Positions 21,740 through 30,337 of a stretch of DNA of 64,000 nt are shown here, in pieces. Source of the DNA: Hippopus hippopus (taxonomy: Eukaryota; Mollusca; Bivalvia; Cardiida; Cardiidae); contig OX328099.1 in the NCBI GenBank assembly GCA_946811185.2, forward strand, positions 14,101,859-14,165,858, read 5' to 3'. Numbering within the stretch: the first letter of the stretch is position 1; every line of letters starts with the position of its first letter. A model generated the notes under the pieces. That model ran no database searches and was not told the DNA's origin. It saw nothing but the letters and a program-made list of their open reading frames with translations. The position numbers and the translations under genes were made by a program.

Positions 21740-21980
21740 GAAAGCCCCAGTGATGGTCAGAAGTAAACAACACAGGTGTTAAGATGCATTAAAATTTAAA
21801 TCATACCATTTATAAAAAAATGGACATAAAGGTGACTATGTGTTACTGTACAGTCAGTACAAGTGTAAGGCGCTACAAGAAAAATGAATTTTAAAACCAG
21901 GTTAAAAGTAAACTAAATGATAGAGCTACTTGACAACTTTTTTTCGTGTTTTTAATATTCATTTTTCTTTCAGCAACTAA
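21740..21980. repeat. Family D foldback, one arm
   Basis: GTGATGGTCAGAAGTAAAC, TTAAGATGCATTAAAATTT and AAAATGAATTTTAAAACCAGG match the left arm of the fuller copy at 23861-24465. Confidence 0.65.
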
Positions 21981-22175
21981 CTCTTGGACAGACTGTACAA
22001 TTATCAATAAAGCCTTTTCTTTCAGGGTCGTTAAGTCAGGATTGTATGATAATCATAAAGGGTAAATGCTTAGAAAGCCTCTCAGTCTGATTATGCATTT
22101 ACAATGAATAAGAAGCTTTTATCTGTGCACTGTTCTGTACTAGTGTTTTCTGGTACCATATTCACCAGCCCACCT

Positions 22176-22403
22176 TAGCCCCTTACCACACAATCCAGAC
22201 TGTTAATGACCCTGAGAATAAAAGATTTTGAAAAAATTGTGGGAAAAGAAGAAAATACTGGTAACCAGCACTTTCTCCTTTTTCCACAATGTTTTCTGCC
22301 CTTTCCCAGACATCACCATCATATGAAACAATTTTTATTTGTCATCTGCAAATGCTTTCAATTTGGACAAGCCTAAAATTTTTGTTATGTGGTAAAGAGT
22401 TAA
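22176..22403 (+). mobile_element. Family A MITE, first of a back-to-back pair
   Basis: CCCCTTACCACACAATCCAG to GGTAAAGAGTTAA. Ends on the TTAA shared with the next copy. Confidence 0.88.
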
Positions 22404-22609
22404 TCCCGAGTTTTAACGACCCTAAAGAAGAAGGCTTTTGAAAACATCGTGGGAAAAGGAGAAAATGCTGGTAACCAGCATTTTCTCCTTTTCCCACAAT
22501 GTTTTCTACCCTATCAAAGACAGAAATCATCATTGAGCTTCACTTATTTTGTCTTCTGCAAATGCTTTCAGTTTGATGAGTCCAAAATTTTGTCATTTGG
22601 TAGAGTTAA
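22400..22609 (+). mobile_element. Family A MITE, second of pair
   Basis: Begins directly after the shared TTAA but lacks the CCCTTTACCA box (starts TCCCGAGTTTTAACG). Its centre is one of the best in the window: each arm extends through GAAAACATNGTGGGAAAAGG and GAGAAAATGCTGGT, for about 33 bp. Confidence 0.9.
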
Positions 22610-22829
22610 ACAATATGTATTATTATAGGTGAATGTGAACTAAGATTTCAACTTGAGAAACCATGTCAATGTGGAACAATAAAAAACTCAAACATCATTT
22701 TGGTCATATCCTGTATATAGTTCTGCTTGCTATTTCCTTTCCTATTTCAACCCTTTCCTTAATACTGACGCATTGTAAAGCATCTGTGGCAGGTGATTTT
22801 CAAAAAAAATATTTTTGGTAAACGAAAAT

Positions 22830-23255
22830 AATTATTATGACGGCTGAAGGCAGAGGGACATAGTTTTTGCATTGTTCATCTGTCCATTTGTCTGTCCAGA
22901 CAGATATCTTCTTATATCCTGGACGAAAATGGATGAAAACTTATATACATGTTCCTTATGATAGTCTGCTGATATACGCTTTTTTTTTTTTTTTTTTTCT
23001 TTTCTTTTTTTTTTTTAATGCCATGTCATCGAAAAAGGGGGCTTGATGTATACTTCCATTATGGACAAATAACTCTTTAACGACTAGACAAAATTTTATG
23101 AAACTTCATATTTATATTGTTTATTATTATTTATATTTTCGGACTGAAAATGTGGCCTCTAGAGCGTACACAAGGTGAAAGTTGACGACGGAGGACGGAC
23201 ACAGCACGATCACAAAAGCTCACCTTGAGCACTTTGTGCTCAGGTGAGCTAAAAA
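22830..23255 (-). repeat. Composite of mollusc repeat ends
   Basis: Left part carries GGCTGAAGGCAGAGGGACA and a GTCC-rich run. A T-tract occupies 22981-23022. The right part (GACGACGGAGGACGGACA) ends in a hairpin TTGAGCACTTTGTGCTCAGG followed by TGAGCTAAAA, the same terminal design as the element at 14947 (minus strand). Confidence 0.5.
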
Positions 23256-23410
23256 GGGAAAATGCTTGTAACTAGCATTTTCTCCTTTTCCAACAATGTT
23301 TCCTATCCTTCTTCCAAAAAATCTCATTACTTGAGCCAAGTTTGATTTTTCAATGCAAAATGCCTTCAATTTGGACCTGTCTAAAATTTTATTGTTTGGT
23401 AAAGGGTTAA
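23254..23410 (+). mobile_element. Family A MITE, 5'-truncated
   Basis: Left half replaced by the preceding repeat; hairpin and right end GGTAAAGGGTTAA intact. Confidence 0.82.
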
Positions 23411-23622
23411 CTCTTTACTACACAATCTTGACTTTTAATGACCCTGAAGAAGACAGCTTTTGAAAACATTGTGGTAACCAGCATTTTCTCCTTTTCCCAC
23501 AATGTTTTCTATTCTTCCAAAATCAACTTTCGTTTACATTTTAGTCAAATTTTTTTTTTTGTTGTTTGCAAACGTTTTCAACTTGGACATGTCTAAAATT
23601 TAGTCATCATGTAAAGAGTTAA
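23407..23622 (+). mobile_element. Family A MITE with lost left hairpin arm
   Basis: TTAACTCTTTACTACACAAT start sharing TTAA with the previous copy. ACATTGTGGTAACCAGCATT shows a deletion removing most of one palindrome arm. Confidence 0.85.
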
Positions 23623-23624
23623 AG

Positions 23625-23727
23625 CATTGGCTATGTAACCTGGAAATCCTGGAGGACTCCCTAAAGCTACCCTGCTTGGATGAGTGTGGGCGTGGACTAG
23701 GTACTTCAGAGCCAGAGCCTAGGGTTG
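23625..23727 (+). CDS. Exon-like orphan island, unidentified
   Basis: Markedly more GC-rich than its surroundings. One frame is open from 23625 (LEILEDSLKLPCLDECGRG, then GLGTSEPEP) and is followed by a canonical donor GTATGT at 23728. The upstream AG is weak because a MITE abuts it at 23622. I do not recognise the peptide. It could be an alternative 3' exon of MCPH1, an exon of an unseen gene, or chance. Confidence 0.25.
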
Positions 23728-23860
23728 GTATGTTATTATGTGAGCTGTCACAGTGATTTAACTAAAATACTGTTTATAAAAGCATAAAACACCTTTCATA
23801 TTGTTATGTACTGTTAATATGTATAAATGTATGCATGCAATAAAAAACCAACTACCTCAT

Positions 23861-24465
23861 TAAAGGCCAGTGACAGTCAAATGTAAACAAATGGTGGTGT
23901 TAAAATGCATTTGAGTAATGTTCTGGCTAAAAGGGAATTTAATGAGTCTGCAAAAAGTATCAAGCCGGGTCAGTCTGTGCAGTACTATTTTCTGCATGTC
24001 TAAGGATCCATCTACCTCATGATTCAGGTGGTTATAGACAAAATGAGTTTTATTGATCCATAATCATGAGACGACTTGCTTGGTGTAATGCTTCATGGAG
24101 ATGCATTAAACGCCTCTTGCCAGAGCATGGCTCATTTAAATTGGCATCATACCATTTTAAAAGTATGGAAATTTTTTGTGAAGGTGACAATCTGTTATCG
24201 TACTGTTGATCAAAGTATTAGTAGTTGGCAAAAAATGAATTTTGAAACTAGGTTAAAGGTAAACAAATTATAGAGCAACTTGCCAACTTTTAACCTAGTT
24301 TTAAAATTCATTTTTCTGCCAGGATCTAGCAATTGGTCCAACCATACACTAACAGATTGCCATCTTCACGTCATTTGCATACATGTATTTTTAAATGGTA
24401 TGATTTAATTGAAATGCATTTAACACCCATAATGTTGACTCTTGGCTGCCACTGGGTCTTTAAGA
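23861..24465. repeat. Family D foldback element interrupted by family B
   Basis: Left arm AAAGGCCAGTGACAGTCAA and right arm GCCACTGGGTCTTTAAG are inverted copies, as are AAATGCATTTGAGTAATG / AATTGAAATGCATTTAACAC and the inner AATTTTGAAACTAGGTTAAA dyad at 24238-24310. A family B copy (23923-24133) is inserted in the left arm. Confidence 0.8.
23923..24133 (+). mobile_element. Family B MITE nested in family D
   Basis: Left end eroded to GGCTAAAAGGGAATTTAATG, half of the hairpin deleted; right end CCAGAGCATGGCTCA perfect. Confidence 0.85.
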
Positions 24466-24599
24466 AAAATCAAATTGTACCCTAGCTTGAATGGTAAGTT
24501 TTTAGGGATACAAAGTTTAAAAAAAAAAAAAAACCACATTATCAGATAAATGTAGTTGAATTTTATCCAGTCACCTTTCATAATTTGGACCCGATAACA

Positions 24600-24900
24600 G
24601 GGTACCGTATATTTATTTTGTTATCCGTCAGTTAGTCAGGTGACTGCCAAGTGTGCACCTGCAAAATGGGACTATTTTCAACCAAACGTCTTACCGGCGT
24701 AATGAATGAATCAATCGCTAGCGAATACTTTTCCTCGTTTAATAATCTAGTCTGTTATAAATGTTATAACATATTGTCTTCTTCACCACAACATTTTTGT
24801 GCGGATTACGTCACAATTTATGACGTAGCAAATATCATTCATGACGTCATTTTTGCAGCTGCATATTGAAAGGGCTTTAAACGGTTTTTCATTTTCTAAA
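24600..24900. promoter_or_regulatory. Low-repeat block with CRE-like cluster
   Basis: TTACGTCA (24806), TGACGTAG (24821) and the full palindrome TGACGTCA (24842) fall within about 45 bp in a block that matches none of the window's repeat families. CREB/ATF-type binding is a sequence-based guess. No gene start is evident nearby. Confidence 0.3.
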
Positions 24901-24974
24901 TTTTCTCAGGATGTCAATATGTGCGTTATTTTGAGCGATTTAGTTGGATTTTGGATTACAATTGAGAAAAAGGA

Positions 24975-25282
24975 TGAATAAAATAGACGGTTGGTGTCTT
25001 GGATAGGGAAAGTCTATCAGTCTATCAGGTTCGGCTTTGGAAATTTATTAAAGGTATGGTCTTTATCAATGTTTCTGTCTTCTTTTTTTTCGTTTGTTTG
25101 TTTTGTTTCGTTCCGTTACAGTGAGTGACAGGATAAATAGAATAGATGGTTGATGTCTTGGATGGGTTAAGTTTATCGGGCTCGGGGCCAAAATTTATCC
25201 AGTTTGCCTTTGGCTCACCAGATTAATTCCTCTGCCTTATCCCATCCAAGTCACCAACCATCTATTCTCTATTTACTTGTCT
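24975..25282. repeat. Foldback repeat with internal copy
   Basis: AATAGATGGTTGATGTCTTG (25142) is inverted at 25235-25270 as CCAAGTCACCAACCATCTATT. A third, direct copy (AATAGACGGTTGGTGTCTTG) lies at 24980. Confidence 0.7.
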
Positions 25283-25323
25283 TTAGCAAGGAGATATTTT
25301 CCTTGGAATTCACTGGGTACAAC

Positions 25324-25545
25324 TAAATCCTTTACCACTCAATCCTGAGTTTTAAAGACCATGAGAAAGAAAGCTTTTGAAAACATTGTGGGAAAAGGAG
25401 AAAATGCTGGTAACCAGCATTTTCTTCTTTTCCCACAATGTTTTCTTATCTTTTACAGACAAATCCCATTACTTGTGCCACATTTACTACGTCCTTTGGA
25501 AATGCTTTCAATTTGGATCTGTCTAAAATTTGGTTGTGTGGTTAA
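25324..25545 (+). mobile_element. Family A MITE
   Basis: TCCTTTACCACTCAATCC start; hairpin with a single T change in one arm; right end GTGTGGTTAA. Confidence 0.88.
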
Positions 25546-25747
25546 GTTGTAATTGCAGACAGTGTAGAAAAGATAAGACTGTAGAGAATGTGCAGTCTGA
25601 TTGGGATCTACAATGTCTAATCTTAGATATTCTGTCTATGAAGTTGTAAATATTTGGATAATGGATTCATTTTTACTGGCTAAAGGTGTCAGTTTTTTTA
25701 TCTTCTGGGCTGCTAGAGTTAATTGAAAAAGTCTGTTCTCTTATAAA

Positions 25748-26008
25748 TGATTCATGCTATATGAAAAGGGGGCTTAATTCATCTGCAAAAGTATCAATAC
25801 GGATCAGCCTGCGCAGTCCCTGCAAGCTGACCTGAGTCAAACCGTTTTGCAGTTGGTCAATTTTCTACATGTCAAAGGACCATTGTACCTCATGGTTCAG
25901 TTGGTTGTTATACAAAATTGATATTATGGATCATAATTTTGTGACGACTTGCTTCGTATCATACATCACAGAGATGCATAAAATCCTCTTTTACCAGAGC
26001 ATGGTTAA
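25748..26008 (+). mobile_element. Family B MITE
   Basis: Left end degraded (ATTCATGCTATATG), core GATCAGCCTGCGCAGTCCC, right end CCAGAGCATGGTTAA. Confidence 0.85.
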
Positions 26009-26082
26009 GTATAATGTTGCTGCTGCAGACTTTGAAAACATCCTTTTTAAATAGGTATATATGCAATATAGATAAAAGATTA

Positions 26083-26280
26083 CTACAGGAATGACGCATG
26101 TGAAAAAACTTGCGAGTGATTTCCCGCCTCTCACCTCTGATGCATGTGAGAAAGTAGTCAGTTGTGGAAAGTTGTTTCAGTTCTTGTGTTTGAAAGCAAG
26201 GAAACACGTGTGTAAGTGCACTGGCTGTCGTAACATGACCTTAAAATGGCGTTAAACTCCAAGACAAACAAGTTATTTGT
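26083..26280 (+). mobile_element. 5'-truncated tRNA-SINE body
   Basis: TTTCCCGCCTCTCACCTCTG, GAGAAAGTAGTCAGT, GTGCACTGGCTGTCG and ATGGCGTTAAACTCC match the body and tail of the SINE at 49866, without its tRNA head. Confidence 0.75.
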
Positions 26281-26578
26281 TATTTACCAAGGTGTATTAG
26301 CAATGATAATGATGTGGTCTTTTGATAATTTTAGCTAGCTTCATCAATATGAATACATCAAATCTGGTCAGGACAGACATTAAAATCTGCTAGATATTGA
26401 AACTTCTAAATACTGATCTGGTTAGAACATCTTGCAAAAATATCAAACTTTGAAGTACTATCATAAATAAAGAAGTTGTGATTTTCATGTGTACAGTTTG
26501 TCTTCACTAGTTTCTTCCCGAGTTGAAAATTGAAGCTCCGTGATTTTACAATTTTCATTTCTATGACAGTAATAGGTA

Positions 26579-26744
26579 TTAACCCTTAAAGTCTATAGTT
26601 GCCTTTGCGGCCAGTGGAGATTAAGATCAGGCTGCACATGCTTTGCTGAAACACTCTAGACTAGAGCAACCTTGAAATTGTTTATTTGGGTCTTATTTCT
26701 ATACTGAAAATATATCTTGGGTTTATTTGGTGCATAAAGGGTTA
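26579..26744. repeat. Family C repeat, TTAA-flanked
   Basis: TTAACCCTTAAAGTC at one end and GCATAAAGGGTTAA at the other, with the inner AAGATCAGGCTGCACATGC block common to the family. Confidence 0.65.
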
Positions 26745-26824
26745 ACTTACCTGTGAGTAGAAGCCAAGTAACGGCTGGAAGTTGTTCTTTACTGCTTAAT
26801 TAACTACTCTGTGTACAAAGTGTA

Positions 26825-27061
26825 ATAACCCTTTACCGCACAAAGCCAACTTTTGATGACCCTAGGAAAGAAGCCTTTTGAAAACATTGTGGGGAAAGAA
26901 GAAAATGCTGGTAACCAGCATTTTCTCCTTTTCCCACAATATTTTCTAGCGTATCAGAGAAATATTGAACCATTTAAACTACATGTGTACACTGAAATTG
27001 TGAACTGCAAATGCTTTCAATTTGGACAAGGCTGAAATTTTGTCGTCTGTTAAAGGATTAA
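26825..27061 (+). mobile_element. Family A MITE, back-to-back pair (1)
   Basis: TAACCCTTTACCGCACAAAG to TTAAAGGATTAA; palindrome with one mismatch. Confidence 0.9.
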
Positions 27062-27283
27062 CCCTTTACCAAACAATACCGGGTTTTTACGGCCCTGAGA
27101 AAGAGGGCTTTTGAAAACATTGTGCAAAAAGGAGAAAATGCTGGTAACCAGCATTTTCTCCTTTTCCCACGTTTTCTATCCTTCCCGCTGGAAATTTTGA
27201 TTTTTGAGTCACATTAATTTTGTCGACTGCAAAGGCTTTCAATATGGACAAGGCTAAAATTTTGTCATCTGGTAAAGGGTTAA
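27058..27283 (+). mobile_element. Family A MITE, back-to-back pair (2)
   Basis: Shares TTAA 27058-27061 with the previous copy; right end GGTAAAGGGTTAA. Confidence 0.9.
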
Positions 27284-27311
27284 ACCCTGTCTTAGTGGCC
27301 ACCTGTATTAG

Positions 27312-27534
27312 TTTACTCTTTACCAAAAGATAACATTTTAGACTTGTGGAAATTGAAAGTATTTGCAGACGACAAATGTAGCTGAAATGATGGTAATTGC
27401 CTTGAAAACGTTGAAAATCTTGTGGGAAAAAGAGAAAATGCTGGTTATCAGCTTTTTTCTCCTTTTCCCACAAGGTTGTTAAAAAGCTATTTCCTCAGGG
27501 TCATTAAAACTCAGGATTGTGTTGTAAAGAGTTA
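27312..27534 (-). mobile_element. Family A MITE
   Basis: Reverse orientation (TTTAGACTTGTGG, TTGCAGACGACAAATG); ends TTGTAAAGAGTTAA. Confidence 0.86.
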
Positions 27535-27559
27535 AGCTAGCAACGTGTATAAAGTCTTT

Positions 27560-27745
27560 TATGGAACAAATGGGAATTTTAATGACCTTTAGGAAGAAAG
27601 CTTAGAAAATATTGTAGACAGAGGAGAAAATGTTGGTGACCAGCATTTTTGTCCTTTTCCCACAATGTTTTCTACCCTATCAAAGAAAAATCCCATCACT
27701 TGAAGCTTTGTTTATATACTGTCTGCAAATGTTTTCAAACTGCAC
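27560..27745 (+). mobile_element. Family A MITE, both ends eroded
   Basis: TTTAATGACCTTTAGGAAG, hairpin GAAAATGTTGGTGACCAGC and CTACCCTATCAAAG; no terminal CCCTTTACCA. Confidence 0.8.
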
Positions 27746-27756
27746 AGAATAAGTTA

Positions 27757-27929
27757 TTTAAGAAATAATCTTCTTTCTATTGTGGTTTATCGTTCAATAA
27801 ACCACAGTTGTGAGTTATGAGGCACAATAAATAATCCACAACGGCGATAGCCCGAGTGGTTTATTCATTGCGCCTCATAACTCAGGTGTTTTATTGAACG
27901 ATAAACCACAATAGAAAGAAGATTATTTC
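27757..27929. repeat. Long palindromic (foldback) element
   Basis: About 65-bp inverted arms: AATAATCTTCTTTCTATTG and GGTTTATCGTTCAATAAA on the left, with the complement closing at 27929. The arms include AGTTATGAGGC / GCCTCATAACT around a short centre containing CAACGGCGATAGCCCGAG. Confidence 0.88.
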
Positions 27930-28639
27930 GATTCTAACATGACCAACTCTTAATGAAAGGAAAATAAGTTCATACTTACAGTAAAAACACTGATGCAGAT
28001 TATATTCCATTGAATATCTTACTTACTTACTTTATACAGAATGACGTCACCCTACATAGAATAACGTAGATTTTACCACGCTTTGTTGCACTGTGTTTAT
28101 AGAGCCGAATTCACATGTCATGTTAGAATATTACACATGCTATAAACTTAAACAAAAACAAACTAAGGAAAGCAGAATGACTTTTTTTTTCAAATAACAT
28201 GATAAGCATTGTGGGAAAACAGGCAACTGCAAGGTTATGAAAATAATGTATACTTCTATTATGACAGTGTAGTCAGATCAACTAAAATTTGGTGCTTGTA
28301 CAGCCTTGCTGTAGAGCTAGCTTTTGTAGTCACATGTTATTTTCTTACAGACAAGGAAGCTTTGGGTTCAATCCTTGCCCTAGGCAGGTTGTTTTTCAGC
28401 CAGTTACAAATGACCAACAAAATAATATTTGTAAAAGAAACGCTCACTTTAACATTTATGAAGGAGATTTAAAAGCATCTACCATTGTAATCTTGGGACA
28501 CTCTGTATTGAAAGATGCCTAGAAAAGAACAAAAAACTCAAATCATAGAGTGTGTGACTATAGGATTTATTGAAACATTTTCATAAATCAAGTACATGCA
28601 AATGCTTGTTTCCTCGTTTTGTGAAAATGGAATCTGCTT
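27930..28639. other. Intergenic, no gene recognised
   Basis: A TGACGTCA motif at about 28042, CTTACTTACTTACTT microsatellite at 28020-28034, and a B-box-like GGGTTCAATCCTTG at about 28364 that may be a SINE relic. Open frames here show no family signature. Confidence 0.4.
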
Positions 28640-28801
28640 TAACTCTTTCCATACCATTGGCAACACCAGAAACTTTTGTGGACAGTATAGATCAAGATCA
28701 GACTGCACAGAACATGCAACTGTCTCTTGATCTTGCAGCGGAACTGTGTTTGTAGCCTTTGAGAAAATGCAATTTATTTATTCAGTAATGAAAGAGTTAA
28801 G
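28640..28801. repeat. Family C repeat
   Basis: AACTCTTTCCATACC to GAAAGAGTTAA, with AGATCAAGATCAGACTGCAC and the CAACACCAGAAACTTTTGTGG block seen again at 33715 and 36600. Confidence 0.65.
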
Positions 28802-28917
28802 CATTCTATAATTGTTAGTATGAAGGAAAGAGTCTATAGGTTCACTGTATTTGTATATAAACTGATTAGAATTCAACATTAACACAAAAATATTTCTATA
28901 AAACAATGGAAGACAGA

Positions 28918-29146
28918 TTAACCCTGTACCAAACAGGAAGATTTAGACTCGTCCGTATTTTATTAACTTGTAGACAACAAATAAAAGGTGGCTAACATTT
29001 TGGGACAGTATTTTGTAAAAGGGTAGAAAACATTGTGAGAAAAGAAGAAAATGCTGGTTACCAGCATTTTCTCCTTTTCCCACATGGATTTCAAAAGCCT
29101 TCTCTGGTTGGTCCTTAAAACTCAGGATTGTGTGATAAGTGGTTAA
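28918..29146 (-). mobile_element. Family A MITE
   Basis: TTAACCCTGTACCAAACAG to AGTGGTTAA; hairpin intact at about 29050. Confidence 0.88.
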
Positions 29147-29670
29147 AGCACTGAATTACAGCACAGCAACATTCATGTATGAAAATGTCTAGAAAAAAGA
29201 GAAGACAAGAACAACCCAAGTGTCCTGAATCACTTGCTTGAGATTAACAACATCAAGATAGACATCAAGTCAACGCTCAGATGAGCTACAAAAATTCTTT
29301 CTGAGAGGTAAGTTACTCTTTTAACAGGAAAACCCTTGTGGTATTGAAGTTTCCTTCTAATATTTCTGTATTGTGGGAGAAAAAGGTGTAGGGTAGAGAG
29401 TGACCCTCCCACATCAGAGGTTCTAGGTGGGAATCTTTGGACCTAGGAACTACCCACACAAGGAGTACCAGTTAAGACTTTCAGGACACAGTCATGGAGA
29501 GTGATTGATATAATCATTAAGCTGTAGAATTTGTTTTACAATTGATGTAAAATACCTTTTAATCAAATAAAACTGATATGCTCCAGAAAGTAACAATAAC
29601 GATTTTTTTTCACAATGCATCCTTTCAAAAAAGTTTTGTCAGCGCAAATCTAACAAATGTGCATTAGCAT
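29147..29670. other. Intergenic, nothing recognised
   Basis: No repeat family member or coding signature identified. Confidence 0.4.
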
Positions 29671-30076
29671 CAACCCTTTACCAAATAACCCAGGGGAACA
29701 TTATCCAAGTTCTATTGCAGCAGTCAGTGCACCTATCCATGCTTTCCTGAAGTTTCTTAGCACAAAGTTCTTACCAAGCCGCTAGCTGCTTTCCCACATC
29801 ATCATCGAAATAACAATCATCAATCCTTGGAAAGAAATCACTGGAGCTGGGGATTTGATTAAGCAACCCACTGTTCTCGACTTCTGCATGCTACAGACTG
29901 CTCTACCTGGGCTAAGCCCGTAAGGAGGAAGGCTTCTGAAACCAGCATTTTTCCGTTTTTTCACAATGTTTTCTAGCCTTCCAAAGAAAAATTAAATGAA
30001 TTCAGTCACATATAATTTGTTTTCTGCAAAAGCTGTCCATTTGGACAAGTCTAAAATTTTGTTGTTTGGTAAAGGC
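29671..30076 (+). mobile_element. Family A MITE split by a SINE
   Basis: Left end CAACCCTTTACCAAATAACC (29671) and the remainder GGAGGAAGGCTTCTGAAACC (29932) to TTTGGTAAAGGC (30075) are separated by the SINE at 29697-29930. The left hairpin arm is deleted. The copy ends 71 bp downstream of the ZP gene's stop. Confidence 0.78.
29697..29930 (-). mobile_element. tRNA-SINE, degenerate, minus strand
   Basis: GTGCACCTATCCATGCTTTCC, GCTGCTTTCCCACATC and a decayed tRNA-like head near 29835-29925 identify the SINE family that recurs at 45826, 49160, 57310 and 60925. Confidence 0.7.
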
Positions 30077-30146
30077 AAAATCCTCAGAATCATTAACCAT
30101 CAACATGGCAACAGATATTTTCTATTCTGCATTTAAAGATGGTAAT

Positions 30147-30337
30147 CTAGAATTTTGCTGGGATAGACGATGTAGAAGAGGAAAGAGAGGAGTTGCTGAA
30201 GCGACTTCTGGATGTAGTGCTCCTTCTTCCTCTCACACAGAACACATAGACCGCTATGGCAACCACAAACACAAGGAGCGTGGACACACCTCCTGTAAGT
30301 CCAATTAGCCATGGCTCTAAGGCTTTGCTCTCACTCT
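30147..30337 (-). CDS. ZP gene exon 10: membrane anchor and cytoplasmic tail
   Basis: Completes a GAG codon, then encodes a 26-residue hydrophobic span followed by RGRRSTTSRSRFSNSS, a basic stop-transfer and Ser-rich tail ending PAKF. Downstream there is no clear AATAAA close to the stop on the minus strand. Confidence 0.88.

Noticed and set aside
27087..27473. 128-codon minus-strand open frame
   Set aside because: It is translated family A palindromes (repeated MLVTSIFSF / GENAGYQHFLLF-type peptides), which recur in both strands at every family A copy.
30066..30308. Plus-strand 80-codon frame
   Set aside because: Antisense of the ZP gene's transmembrane/tail exon.
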